Position numbers and translations under genes: made by a program. From Alistipes sp. (GTDB taxonomy: Bacteria; Bacteroidota; Bacteroidia; Bacteroidales; Rikenellaceae), in the NCBI GenBank assembly GCA_017559615.1, contig JAFYRB010000065.1, forward strand, positions 1-64,000: a stretch of DNA of 64,000 nucleotides, in the 5' to 3' direction. Below, in pieces: positions 16,749-25,758 of the stretch (the stretch's first letter is position 1; the number at the start of each line of letters is the position of its first letter). The notes below the pieces were generated by a model. The model was given only the letters and a program-made list of their open reading frames with translations. It was not told where the DNA came from and searched no databases.

Positions 16749-18140
16749 TTATGCCTTTGCAATTTGTTCCAATTCGGAAATAAAACGCTTTGCAAGAGCA
16801 TCCGCCTCCTCTGCCGTATGAGCCTCGGTGTAGATACGGATAATAGGCTCGGTGTTGGACTTACGGAGGTGTACCCAGCTGGCCTCAAAATCAATCTTTA
16901 CACCATCAATATCATTCACTCTTTCGCCTGAGTATCTGCTCTTTATGGTCGAGAGAATCTTATCTACATCAATCTCTGGCGTAAGCTCAATCTTATTCTT
17001 CGATGCGAAGTACGCAGGGTATGTCTTACGAAGCTCCGACATTGTCATATTGAGCTTCGAGAAATAGGTCAAAAAGAGAGCAACGCCCACCAGCGCATCG
17101 CGGCCATAGTGAAGCTCTGGGTAGATGACACCACCATTACCCTCGCCACCAATCACCGCCGCCGTATCCTTCATCTTCTTCACGACGTTCACCTCTCCAA
17201 CTGCCGCTGCGGCATAGCTACATCCCTCATAGCGATTCGTTACGTCGCTCAAGGCGCGTGATGACGAAAGGTTCGAAACCGTATTTCCCTTGGTGTGCTG
17301 AAGTACATAGTCGGCAACAGCAACCAACGTATACTCCTCGACAAACATCTCGCCATTCTCCATTACGAATGCCAGACGGTCTACGTCAGGGTCCACAACA
17401 ATACCCATATCAGCCCCCTCCTTACGGATAACCTCCGAAATCTCGGTGAGGTTCTCTGGAAGTGGCTCAGGGTTGTGTGCAAACTCTCCCGTAGGCTCAC
17501 AGTTAAGCTCCACAACCTCGCATCCCAACTCCCTCAAAAGTGCTGGGATAACCACGCCACCAATCGAGTTTACGGCATCTACCACAACCTTAAACTTACG
17601 CTTGCGAATAGCCTCTGCGTCAACAAGTTTGAGAGCCAACACCTGCTCAATATGTTGCTTATTGAAATCCTCGCGAAGGATAACCTTGCCAATCTCATCA
17701 ACCGTAGGGTAGTTGTATGACATATCCTCTGCCATCTCAAGCACCATCTTACCCTCCGCATCGTCGAGGAACTCACCGCGCTCGTTGAGGAGCTTCAGGG
17801 CATTCCACTGACGAGGGTTGTGCGACGCAGTGATGATGATACCGCCATCGGCCTTATGTGTGATAACTGCCATCTCGGTGCCTGGCGTTGTGCATAGTCC
17901 AACGTTTATAACGTCGCAACCTGTGCCGAGGAGTGTTCCCTCGACAAGTGAGTCGACCATCGAGCCAGAGATACGCGCATCGCGGCCCACGACAATCGTA
18001 GTGCGCTTTGCAGGATTCTTGCTCTTGATGAAGCGGGCGTAGGCTGTTGTAAACTTAACAACATCTATCGGTGTAAGGTTCTCGGCAGGGCAACCACCTA
18101 TGGTGCCACGTATGCCCGATATAGATTTTATGAGTGTCAT
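16749..18140 (-). CDS. glmM: Phosphoglucosamine mutase GlmM
   Basis: 463-aa alpha-D-phosphohexomutase that makes glucosamine-1-phosphate for UDP-GlcNAc, needed for peptidoglycan and LPS. The phosphoserine loop is TASHNP with Ser106; the metal loop DPDVDR lies near 247-252. The sugar-binding GEGNGG block lies near 323-328, and the C-terminal phosphate loop is RKSNTEPIIRIYTEA. The overall form is the Bacteroidota GlmM type; phosphomannomutase is the main alternative. A TATTTTTG box (18198-18191, minus strand) lies 51 nt upstream. It is a single gene convergent with the purine permease unit. Confidence 0.9.
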   Translation of the reverse strand: MTLIKSISGIRGTIGGCPAENLTPIDVVKFTTAYARFIKSKNPAKRTTIVVGRDARISGSMVDSLVEGTLLGTGCDVINVGLCTTPGTEMAVITHKADGGIIITASHNPRQWNALKLLNERGEFLDDAEGKMVLEMAEDMSYNYPTVDEIGKVILREDFNKQHIEQVLALKLVDAEAIRKRKFKVVVDAVNSIGGVVIPALLRELGCEVVELNCEPTGEFAHNPEPLPENLTEISEVIRKEGADMGIVVDPDVDRLAFVMENGEMFVEEYTLVAVADYVLQHTKGNTVSNLSSSRALSDVTNRYEGCSYAAAAVGEVNVVKKMKDTAAVIGGEGNGGVIYPELHYGRDALVGVALFLTYFSKLNMTMSELRKTYPAYFASKNKIELTPEIDVDKILSTIKSRYSGERVNDIDGVKIDFEASWVHLRKSNTEPIIRIYTEAHTAEEADALAKRFISELEQIAKA

Positions 18141-18190
18141 CGAGTGTGAAATTTTGTAAAAAAACGGTGCAAAAGTTTTGCTATGTCTGA

Positions 18191-18198
18191 CAAAAATA
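18191..18198 (-). promoter_or_regulatory. Possible -7 box of glmM
   Basis: TATTTTTG on the minus strand fits TAnnTTTG; no -33 box is seen at the usual spacing. Confidence 0.35.
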
Positions 18199-18237
18199 TT
18201 AATTTTACGCGAATATTAAAAATAAAATGAAGATAAA

Positions 18238-19125
18238 ATGTTGCGAGATATGAGAACAATACCATCTTCTGAGCTGATTATCAATAGCGATGGCTCTATT
18301 TTCCACCTTCATCTGAAGCCAGAACAATTGGCTGATATCGTTATTTTGGTTGGCGATCCTGGTCGTGTGGCTATGATTTCGGAGTACTTCGACACCAAGG
18401 AGTGCGAGGTGGCTAATCGTGAGTTCCTCACCGTCACAGGAACATACAAGGGCAAGCGTATGACGGTTATGTCTACGGGTATTGGCATTGGCAACATTGA
18501 CATCTGCGTCACGGAGCTCGACGCTCTTGCAAATATCGACTTCGAGAGCCGTCAGGTGAAGGAGAACTTCCGACAGTTGACACTCCTACGTCTTGGAACA
18601 TCGGGCGCTATACAGCCAGATATCGAGGTTGGTGAGGTGGTCTTTGCGCGTACTTCGCTCGGTTTCGATGGTCTTATCTCATACTACGAGGGACGTGACG
18701 CGGTTTGTGACCTCGACCTTGAGCGTGCCTTCGAGGAGCATACCGCGTGGTATCATAAACTCCCAGCACCATACTTCGTAGATGCCGATAAGGAGCTTTT
18801 CGAACTCTTCAAGGAGTCTACACGCGAGGGTATCACCATCGCAGCACCAGGCTTCTATGCACCACAAGGCCGCTGGGTGCGTATCGCTCCACACGATAAG
18901 ACTCTTAACCAAAAGATCGAGTCGTTCCGTTTTGGTGAGCGTCGCATTACGAATTTCGAGATGGAGGGCTCGGCGCTTGCAGGTCTTGCGGCGCTGCTCG
19001 GACACCGCGCGGCAACCATCTGCACCATCATCGCGCAGCGTGTGGCGAAGGACGCTTGCACCGACTACAAACCATTCGTTCGCCGTATGATTGAGATGGC
19101 ACTCGACAAACTCGCTTCGTTGTAA
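18238..19125 (+). CDS. Nucleoside phosphorylase (uridine phosphorylase-like)
   Basis: 295-aa enzyme of the PNP/UDP family (NP-I fold), cleaving a nucleoside with phosphate to a base and ribose-1-phosphate. VGDPGRV near 38-44 is the phosphate-binding loop. STGIGIGNIDI near 79-89 and RLGTSGAIQPDIEVGE near 119-134 are family blocks. NFEMEGSALAGLA near 239-251 supplies the ribose-binding Glu/Met. Substrate could be uridine or a related pyrimidine. An ATG four codons later (18250) is an equally possible start. It lies 42 nt before dnaN on the same strand. Confidence 0.9.
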   Translation: MLRDMRTIPSSELIINSDGSIFHLHLKPEQLADIVILVGDPGRVAMISEYFDTKECEVANREFLTVTGTYKGKRMTVMSTGIGIGNIDICVTELDALANIDFESRQVKENFRQLTLLRLGTSGAIQPDIEVGEVVFARTSLGFDGLISYYEGRDAVCDLDLERAFEEHTAWYHKLPAPYFVDADKELFELFKESTREGITIAAPGFYAPQGRWVRIAPHDKTLNQKIESFRFGERRITNFEMEGSALAGLAALLGHRAATICTIIAQRVAKDACTDYKPFVRRMIEMALDKLASL

Positions 19126-19167
19126 CTTGAAATAATTAATTGAAAACAAAAAATAAACTACAAAACT

Positions 19168-20295
19168 ATGAAATTTACTGTATCAAGCTCAGCATTGCTC
19201 TCGCTTCTTGCCACAACAGGTAAGGTAATCAGCAACAAGAACACACTCCCAATCCTTGACTACTTCCTCCTCGAACTTAAGGGCGAGGAGCTTACAGTTA
19301 CCACTTCGGACCTCGAGACAACCCTCGTTGGTCACCTCAAGGTTGAGAGCGTAGAGCGTGAGGGTGTTATCGCTGCTCCTGCAAAGCTTATGCTCGACTC
19401 GTTGAAGGAGTTCCCAGAGATGCCTCTTGAGTTCGACGTTAACGATGCTACTTGGGAGATTAAGGTGCGTTGGGCAAGTGGCTCACTCTCTATCCCTGGT
19501 GCAAGCGCTGTTAGCTATCCAGCTATGCAGACTATCGGTGCTGAGTGCAAGGAGATACTTATGGACGTAGATATGCTTATCGCAGGTATCAACAAGACCA
19601 TCTTCGCAACTGCCGACGATGAGCTTCGCCCTGTGATGAATGGTGTTTACTTCAACTTCGAGGAGGGTAAGGTAACCTTCGTAGCTACGGATGCTCATAA
19701 GCTTGTGCGCTCTGTTGCGGAGTGCGCCGACGTAGACTTCAACGCATCGTTCATCCTTCCAAAGAAGCCTGCAAACTTGCTTAAGGGCGTACTTCTTAAG
19801 GAGGAGGAGCCTATCCGCGTAGTATTCGACGCGAAGAACGTAACCTTCGAGCTTAAGAACCATAAGTTCGTATGTCGCCTTATCGAGGGTAACTATCCTA
19901 ACTACAACGCTGTAATCCCTACGGCTAACCCTAACAAGGTTCTTGTAGACCGCGTCGAGCTTGTAAATGGTATCAAGCGTGTTGCGGTATGTTCTAACCC
20001 TACAACAAACCTTATCCGTATGGATATCGCGAAGAACCATATTAGCCTTGCAGCACAGGACCTCGACTTCTCGGTATCTGCTAACGAGACTATCTCTTGC
20101 AGCTACGAGGGCCAGCCTGTGACAATTGGCTTCAAGTCTACATTCCTCGTTGAGATTCTCAACAACATCGATACTCCAACCGTTATGATTGAGCTTGCAG
20201 ACTCTACACGTGCGGGTGTATTCAAGCCTGTGTACGACGATAAGCACGCTGGTGAGGTGTTGATGTTGCTTATGCCGATGATGATTAACGCATAA
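19168..20295 (+). CDS. dnaN: DNA polymerase III beta subunit (sliding clamp)
   Basis: 375-aa ring-forming clamp that tethers the replicative polymerase to DNA. The three-domain repeat is intact, starting MKFTVSSSALLSLLATTGKVI and ending in the typical LMLLMPMMI tail. FVATDAHKLVR near 171-181 and PNYNAVIPT near 249-257 are family-specific. No dnaA or recF neighbours are present, so this is not a classic origin cluster. Its stop codon sits at the left end of the palindromic element 20294-20424. Confidence 0.97.
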   Translation: MKFTVSSSALLSLLATTGKVISNKNTLPILDYFLLELKGEELTVTTSDLETTLVGHLKVESVEREGVIAAPAKLMLDSLKEFPEMPLEFDVNDATWEIKVRWASGSLSIPGASAVSYPAMQTIGAECKEILMDVDMLIAGINKTIFATADDELRPVMNGVYFNFEEGKVTFVATDAHKLVRSVAECADVDFNASFILPKKPANLLKGVLLKEEEPIRVVFDAKNVTFELKNHKFVCRLIEGNYPNYNAVIPTANPNKVLVDRVELVNGIKRVAVCSNPTTNLIRMDIAKNHISLAAQDLDFSVSANETISCSYEGQPVTIGFKSTFLVEILNNIDTPTVMIELADSTRAGVFKPVYDDKHAGEVLMLLMPMMINA

Positions 20296-20424
20296 ATTTC
20301 TTGTGATAAGGGGCAATCTTCGTCATCAAGCTCATTGTCTCGAATGGGGATGTACGCCAAGTACACCCCCATCCGCGCCAATTTCGACTTGGTAACAAAT
20401 CTTACCCCTTCTAACAAGAAATTT
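20294..20424. repeat. 131-nt imperfect palindrome (long hairpin element)
   Basis: The ends AAATTTCTTGT (20294-20304) and ACAAGAAATTT (20414-20424) are perfect 11-nt inverted repeats. Just inside, AAGGGG (20308-20313) mirrors CCCCTT (20405-20410). The centre is a hairpin, TGTAC-GCCAA-GTACA at 20351-20365, flanked by ATGGGG and CCCCAT. The centres of the outer and inner repeats agree to within a base. RNA from either strand would fold into one long rod. No second copy was noticed in this window. It could be a REP/MITE-like unit or the dnaN 3-prime end signal. Confidence 0.75.
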
Positions 20425-20498
20425 TACTCCAGTAAGTCGCAAATTGAGCGATTAGGAGGTGGGGCAGTACCCCTTCTCCAAACATAAAAAAACTTACT

Positions 20499-21260
20499 AT
20501 GAACCTAAAACTAAAAAGGCCGATAGTATTCTTTGACCTCGAAACTACGGGTGTGGATACGGCTACGGATCGCATCGTGGAGATATCGCTCGTGAAGATT
20601 GATGTCGATGGCACAAAGAGCGTAAAGACACGTCGCATAAATCCCGAGATGCCTATCCCTGCTGCTGCGACGGCCGTGCACGGCATCACGGACGAGGATG
20701 TTAAAGATGAGCCTACGTTCCGCCAAATTGCAAGGTCGTTGGCACAATATATCGAGGGTTGCGACTTCGGAGGCTTCAACTCCAACCGCTTCGACCTCCC
20801 GATGCTTGTCGAGGAGTTTATGCGTGCGGGTGTCGACGTAGACTTCCGCAAGCGTAAGTTTGTCGACGTACAGACTATCTTCCACCGTAAGGAGCAGCGT
20901 ACGCTTGTTGCGGCATATAAGTTCTACTGCGATAAGGACCTTGAGAATGCCCACTCGGCAGAGGCCGACACGCTGGCTACGTACGAGGTATTGGAGGCGC
21001 AGATAGAGCGTTATCCCGATATTGGCGATACGGTAGAGCAGTTGGCGGAGTTCTCGTCGACGGGTGCTAACGTAGACTTTGCGGGACGCATCGCGCTAAA
21101 CGATAAGGGCGAGGAGATATTTACCTTTGGTAAGTATCGTGGCCAGAGCGTCGAGGAGATATTCCGCAAGGAGCCAAGTTACTACAAATGGATGATGGAT
21201 GGCGACTTCCCACAATACACCAAAAAGGTGATTACGGAGATTCGCCTAAGAATAAAATAA
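20499..21260 (+). CDS. DnaQ-type 3'-5' exonuclease
   Basis: 253-aa DEDDh exonuclease related to the DNA polymerase III epsilon subunit. Exo I is FFDLETTG near 8-15 (catalytic Asp/Glu), and Exo II lies in the GFNSNRFDLPML block near 91-102. The closing Exo III His/Asp is in HSAEADTLAT near 150-159. A C-terminal segment, FTFGKYRGQSVEEIF near 211-225, resembles the ExoX-type tail domain. It is probably proofreading or single-strand trimming. It follows dnaN by 203 nt, separated by the palindrome and by a second hairpin around 20455-20480. Confidence 0.9.
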   Translation: MNLKLKRPIVFFDLETTGVDTATDRIVEISLVKIDVDGTKSVKTRRINPEMPIPAAATAVHGITDEDVKDEPTFRQIARSLAQYIEGCDFGGFNSNRFDLPMLVEEFMRAGVDVDFRKRKFVDVQTIFHRKEQRTLVAAYKFYCDKDLENAHSAEADTLATYEVLEAQIERYPDIGDTVEQLAEFSSTGANVDFAGRIALNDKGEEIFTFGKYRGQSVEEIFRKEPSYYKWMMDGDFPQYTKKVITEIRLRIK

Positions 21261-21300
21261 CCCACTAAAGCGTTATCCATAGAGACGAAATAGTGTTTAG

Positions 21301-23301
21301 ATGAGAAGATTATCAATATTCCTAACCCTTGTATTGATGTTTGTGGCCTCGGCAGCAGTAGCTATCGAGCCCTCGAATATTGTCGTTACGGTAAATGGCA
21401 AGACCTACTATAAGCATATTGTTGAGAAGGGGCAGACGCTCTACTCAATAGCCAAGACCTACCACGTCACGGAGGAGCAGATTCTCGATAGCAACGTAGG
21501 CCTTACCCCCGATGGCTTGAAGGCTGATGAGTATATCCTTGTGCCACGCGTTGCGTTAGATAGTGGTGTGCAGAAGGTGGCATCAAACACCTCGCAGGAT
21601 ATCGATACCAAGAAGTTCCTTGTGCATAAGGTCGTAAAGGGAGATACGCTATATAGCATCGCTCGAAAGTATAAAATCTCAATCGCGCAGATAGAGCGTG
21701 ACAACCCGAATGTTGACATCGACCACCTTGCTATTGATGATGTAATCCTTATTCGCCGTGCCGAGCGAGGCTATGCAACCTCGGACGAGATAGAGCGAGA
21801 GCTTAAGGGGCGTGCCGAGCGTAAGGAGGAGCCTCTCAAGGAGGGTGAGCATCGTGTGGCTGTGGGTGAGACGGTATACTCGTTGTCGCGTGCCTATGGC
21901 CTTAGCGAGGATGAGTTTATGGCAATCAACGGCCTTTCATCCTATAACGACCTCAAGGTTGGTATGATTGTTCGTTCGAAGACCGAGGCCGCGGAGGATA
22001 AACCATCTTTCGTGGAGCGTGCAACATCTTTGGTTGAGGATATGGTGCGTGAGGCGGAAGAGCGTAGAGAGGAGCGTGAGGAGCGTCGCCGTCAGCGTGA
22101 TATGGAGCGCGAGGAGGAGGCTGCGGCAGACACCACGACATTGGAGTATGGCTCGGGATTTTCAATCTTCGATTCGCTATTGAATAACGACGTAGATATT
22201 GCACCTATCGAGGTAGAATTCCCACCGTTGAGCCTCCATCACACCCTTAAGGTTGCGCTGATGCTTCCGTTCCATATGAACGATAAGGTAAATCCATATT
22301 TCGTGGATTTCTATCGTGGTGTGCTTATCGCTATGGATGACCTCAAGAGTGAGGGATACGATATCGAACTCTCGGTATTTGATACTCGTGGTAGTGGTGA
22401 GCGTATCAAGGATATCATTGATTATGAGGATGGTCTGCGCGATGCACAGCTTATTCTTGGCCCTGTTTATGAGGATGAGTTGCGTTATGTTGTTGGCTTT
22501 GCGGAGGAGAATGAGATTCCTCTTATCTCGCCATTGGCGGATATCAACTCGCTGAAGAGCCCTGTGTTGTTCCAGATGCAGGCCGAGGGAGGGTACAAAA
22601 ACGAAAAACTTGCCGATATCTTCGATGGCTCACGCGAGGTGGTTATGGTCTATGCAAATAGCGTGGATGGCGACTTCGAGCGCGAGATTAAGGCTCTCGC
22701 GGCGAATGCTCCGATGACGGCTCTAAACTATAAATTCGACCGTGGCTCGTTCTTCTATCATCGTGGTGCGAATGGCACAAGTGGTGCGGAGGTGGATATC
22801 ACGGAGTTTATGCGTACCAGCAGCCGAAAGGCTTATGTCATCGTTGCCAAGGATGATACTGACGTAGACCGCATCCTTACCACGTTGGCATCTACGAAAT
22901 CGTCGGTTGTGGCTCGCAGTATGAGCTATGGCGATTACATTGTTGTGGGTAACCGCAAGTGGAAGCAGAGTACAACAATCGAGAAGCAGTCGTTCTTCCG
23001 CAACAATACCATCTTCGTGTCGCCTTACTATGCTAATCGCTCGAACGAGAATGTTCGTCTGTTCGATAGCCGCTATGTTAAGGCTTATGATGCACTGCCT
23101 ACGATGTACTCATATCGTGGTTACGATGCTGCTATGATTTTCTGTCGCAAGATGTTCGAGGGCATAGATGGCAGAATCTTCGAGGAGTGCTTCACCCCTC
23201 TGGCAACACCATATACCTTTGTCTATGAGGATGGCCTATATGTCAATAATCATTGGATTAGAGAGCATTACAACAGTAATTTCACAATCGTTGTGGAGTA
23301 A
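21301..23301 (+). CDS. Triple-LysM protein with periplasmic-binding-protein domain
   Basis: 666 aa. A signal peptide (about 1-22) is followed by three LysM modules: residues 38-83 (KGQTLYSIAKTYHV), 108-152 (KGDTLYSIARKYKI) and 185-226 (VGETVYSLSRAYGL), expected to bind peptidoglycan. A highly charged Arg/Glu helix lies at about 237-270. The C-terminal half (about 320-660) resembles type-I periplasmic binding folds, as in LppC-like proteins, with LKVALMLPFH and YRGVLIAMDDL. The whole is probably a periplasmic scaffold linking cell wall to an unknown ligand. It is 18 nt upstream of rex on the same strand. Confidence 0.85.
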   Translation: MRRLSIFLTLVLMFVASAAVAIEPSNIVVTVNGKTYYKHIVEKGQTLYSIAKTYHVTEEQILDSNVGLTPDGLKADEYILVPRVALDSGVQKVASNTSQDIDTKKFLVHKVVKGDTLYSIARKYKISIAQIERDNPNVDIDHLAIDDVILIRRAERGYATSDEIERELKGRAERKEEPLKEGEHRVAVGETVYSLSRAYGLSEDEFMAINGLSSYNDLKVGMIVRSKTEAAEDKPSFVERATSLVEDMVREAEERREEREERRRQRDMEREEEAAADTTTLEYGSGFSIFDSLLNNDVDIAPIEVEFPPLSLHHTLKVALMLPFHMNDKVNPYFVDFYRGVLIAMDDLKSEGYDIELSVFDTRGSGERIKDIIDYEDGLRDAQLILGPVYEDELRYVVGFAEENEIPLISPLADINSLKSPVLFQMQAEGGYKNEKLADIFDGSREVVMVYANSVDGDFEREIKALAANAPMTALNYKFDRGSFFYHRGANGTSGAEVDITEFMRTSSRKAYVIVAKDDTDVDRILTTLASTKSSVVARSMSYGDYIVVGNRKWKQSTTIEKQSFFRNNTIFVSPYYANRSNENVRLFDSRYVKAYDALPTMYSYRGYDAAMIFCRKMFEGIDGRIFEECFTPLATPYTFVYEDGLYVNNHWIREHYNSNFTIVVE

Positions 23302-23319
23302 ATAAGAGGAAATTATACT

Positions 23320-23964
23320 ATGGCAAACATATCTTCATCAATACCCGAGAAGACCATTGAGCGTTTGAGTGAGTATCGCCGTACGCTGCTTAAGTGTCAC
23401 GCACAGGGCATCACACATATCTTCTCGCACGTGCTGGCAGGTATGCACGGCATTACCGCCGTTCAGGTGCGCCGTGACTTGATGCTTATAGGCTTCTCGT
23501 CGGATACCAAGAAGGGCTACGATGTGAAGGTACTTATCGACTTTATCAACGATATCCTCTACTCCGAGCAGCCTATGAATATGGCGATTATTGGTATGGG
23601 ACACCTCGGTCAGGCCGTTACAAAGTACTTCAATGGCAAGGGCCTTAAGTTACGTATCACCGCTGCGTTCGATATTGATGAGAAGAAGGTGGGTACGACC
23701 ATCGACAACATCCCTTGCTACCATATCGACGAGTTCGAGGAGAGGGTAGATGAGCTGGATATCAGCATCGTTATTGTCTCGTCGCCAACATCTGTTGCCG
23801 CGAATCTCGTTATTCCTATTATCAACGCAGGTATTAAGGGTGTGCTGAACTTCACATCCGCACCGTTAAACTTCCCGCAGGGTATCGTCGTTGAGAACTA
23901 CGATATCACCACGCTTCTTGAGAAGGTGGCATACTTCGTAAAGGTTGGCGAGGAGAACGCATAA
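23320..23964 (+). CDS. rex: Redox-sensing transcriptional repressor Rex
   Basis: 214-aa NADH/NAD+-sensing repressor of fermentative and anaerobic genes. The N-terminal winged helix starts IPEKTIERLSEYRRTL, with the recognition region ITAVQVRRDLMLIG near 45-58. The Rossmann domain has GMGHLGQA (G92-x-G94-xx-G97). The C-terminal swapped helix ends VAYFVKVGEENA. It is co-oriented with the LysM fusion upstream and the FMN adenylyltransferase downstream (10 nt to the chosen ATG). Confidence 0.95.
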   Translation: MANISSSIPEKTIERLSEYRRTLLKCHAQGITHIFSHVLAGMHGITAVQVRRDLMLIGFSSDTKKGYDVKVLIDFINDILYSEQPMNMAIIGMGHLGQAVTKYFNGKGLKLRITAAFDIDEKKVGTTIDNIPCYHIDEFEERVDELDISIVIVSSPTSVAANLVIPIINAGIKGVLNFTSAPLNFPQGIVVENYDITTLLEKVAYFVKVGEENA

Positions 23965-23974
23965 CGTACCTTCG

Positions 23975-24718
23975 ATGCGCGACTTCATAAGATATAACTT
24001 CGAGCCTCTGGAGGGTGGGGAGCCTGTGGTTGTTACCATAGGCTCGTTCGATGGTGTGCATAAGGGTCACCGCGTACTGCTCGACCACCTTAAGGCTATG
24101 GCCGCGAGGCTCAATGCACGTAGTGTTGTTGTAACCTTCGACCCGCACCCACGCATCGCAATGGGGCGTGATAGCGGTATGGGACTACTAACGACGGTTG
24201 AGGAGCGTGCGCTGTTGCTCCGCGAGGCGGGCATAGATAATCTTGTTGTTGCGCACTTCGACGAGGAGTTTCGCCGTCAGTCATACGAGGAGTTTGTCGA
24301 GCGAAGCCTTGTTCAGGGACTTGGTATGCGCGGTATGATTGTCGGCTATAACCACCGCTTGGGATGTGGTAGCGAGGGTAACTACGAGCGTCTTGTGCCG
24401 ATGTCGGAGCGTTGTGGTTTTGCGCTGGAGTGCGTGGCACAGCATCGTGTTGACGAAAAGAAGGTTAGCTCTACGGTGGTGCGCGATGTTATTGCGGCGG
24501 GCAATATGACACGTGTCGGAGAGTTGCTGGAAGGTGGCTATATCATTCTTGGCGAGGCTAACGAGGGCGTTGTTCACATCACCGACCAACATAAACTCCT
24601 TCCGCCAAGTGGTGATTACACTGTTACGGTAAACGAAAAAGCTGCGACCATCACCATCGACAGTCGCAGCATCAGGCTCTCGGAGCCAATCTCTGGCGGG
24701 GTAGTCATACGATTCTAA
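23975..24718 (+). CDS. FMN adenylyltransferase (RibF N-domain only)
   Basis: 247 aa, converting FMN and ATP to FAD. The nucleotidyltransferase domain has GSFDGVHKGH at 23-32, TFDPHP near 56-61 and SSTVVR near 167-172, all RibF hallmarks. The last 65 residues occupy the place of the riboflavin kinase domain but are shorter. They keep a GEANEGVV/LLPPSGDYTV barrel-like outline and lack the PTAN motif and the catalytic Glu. The kinase therefore appears to be supplied by the separate gene at 46421. The frame also opens at TTG 23945 inside rex; ATG 23975 is preferred. Confident for the adenylyltransferase. Confidence 0.9.
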   Translation: MRDFIRYNFEPLEGGEPVVVTIGSFDGVHKGHRVLLDHLKAMAARLNARSVVVTFDPHPRIAMGRDSGMGLLTTVEERALLLREAGIDNLVVAHFDEEFRRQSYEEFVERSLVQGLGMRGMIVGYNHRLGCGSEGNYERLVPMSERCGFALECVAQHRVDEKKVSSTVVRDVIAAGNMTRVGELLEGGYIILGEANEGVVHITDQHKLLPPSGDYTVTVNEKAATITIDSRSIRLSEPISGGVVIRF

Positions 24719-24733
24719 CCCCTTAATCCTTTG

Positions 24734-25756
24734 TTATTTTCTTTTTAACGCCTCCTCAATCCACTCACGGTTATTGAGGTACCATCTTACGCATCTGCGT
24801 AATCCCTCCTCGAACGAGGTCTCGGCACGCCAGCCAAGTTCGCGCTCTATCTTCGAGGTGTCGATGGCGTAGCGGAGGTCGTGGCCCGCGCGGTCCTCGA
24901 CGTATGTTATAAGCTCCAGGCTATACCCCTCTGGGTTGCCCAATTCACTATCTACAACACGTATAAGTTCCTTTACAAGGTCGATGTTTGTCCACTCGTT
25001 GTTGCCACCAATGTTATAGGTCTGGCCGCTCTCAGCGCGGTGGAATACTATATCGAGCGCACGTGCGTGGTCGCCAACGTACAACCAATCGCGGATGTTC
25101 TTTCCGGTGCCATATACGGGTAGCGCTCGGCGGTTGAGGATGTTATCCACAAACAACGGAATCAGCTTCTCGGGATACTGCCTCTCGCCATAGTTATTCG
25201 AGCAGTTGGTAATCACCGTCGGAAGGCCATAGGTGTCGTGGTAGGCACGCACGAAGTGGTCCGACGAAGCCTTCGATGCTGAATATGGCGAGTGTGGGTT
25301 GTAGCGTGTCTCCTCGCTAAACTTACTCTCCTCGAGGCTCAACGCACCATACACCTCATCGGTTGAAATGTGGTGGAAACGTTTACCTTCATAATTGCCA
25401 CTCCACGCCTTACGCGCTGCTTCGAGTAGCGTGATAGTGCCAAGGATGTTGTTGTGAGCAAAGACCATAGGTGCGCTGATGGAGCGGTCCACGTGGCTCT
25501 CGGCCGCGAGGTGCATAACGCCATCAATGTTGTAGCGTAGGAAGATATCTGCCACAAGCTCCGCATCCGTAATATCTCCCTCTATGAATGTGTGGTTCTT
25601 TGCATCGGCCACCGCAGCGAGGTTTGCAAGGCTACCTGCATAGGTTAGCTTATCGAGCGTTACGATGTGGTACTCGGGGTACTTCTTCACCATAAGCTCC
25701 ACAACGTGGCTACCGATAAATCCTGCGCCACCTGTAATAAGAATATTTCGTTTCAT
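24734..25756 (-). CDS. rfbB: dTDP-glucose 4,6-dehydratase
   Basis: 340-aa NAD-dependent SDR enzyme, second step of dTDP-L-rhamnose synthesis. GGAGFIGSH near 8-16 binds NAD, STDEVYG near 130-136 carries the catalytic Asp/Glu, and YSASKASSDH near 158-167 carries the Tyr-x3-Lys. The frame extends 15 codons further upstream, but the ATG at 25756 is chosen: it falls 2 nt after the rfbD stop and gives the standard N-terminus MKRNILITGG. Last gene of rfbACDB. Confidence 0.96.
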   Translation of the reverse strand: MKRNILITGGAGFIGSHVVELMVKKYPEYHIVTLDKLTYAGSLANLAAVADAKNHTFIEGDITDAELVADIFLRYNIDGVMHLAAESHVDRSISAPMVFAHNNILGTITLLEAARKAWSGNYEGKRFHHISTDEVYGALSLEESKFSEETRYNPHSPYSASKASSDHFVRAYHDTYGLPTVITNCSNNYGERQYPEKLIPLFVDNILNRRALPVYGTGKNIRDWLYVGDHARALDIVFHRAESGQTYNIGGNNEWTNIDLVKELIRVVDSELGNPEGYSLELITYVEDRAGHDLRYAIDTSKIERELGWRAETSFEEGLRRCVRWYLNNREWIEEALKRK

Positions 25757-25758
25757 AG

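Noticed and set aside
19483..20316. Open frame of about 277 codons opposite dnaN
   Set aside because: Antisense to a complete, conserved sliding clamp gene.
20103..20417. Minus-strand frame through the palindrome
   Set aside because: Its sequence simply translates the hairpin element and the antisense of dnaN; no independent support.
19126..20498. Replication origin next to dnaN
   Set aside because: No dnaA, no cluster of DnaA boxes and no AT-rich unwinding region; the palindrome is of another kind.
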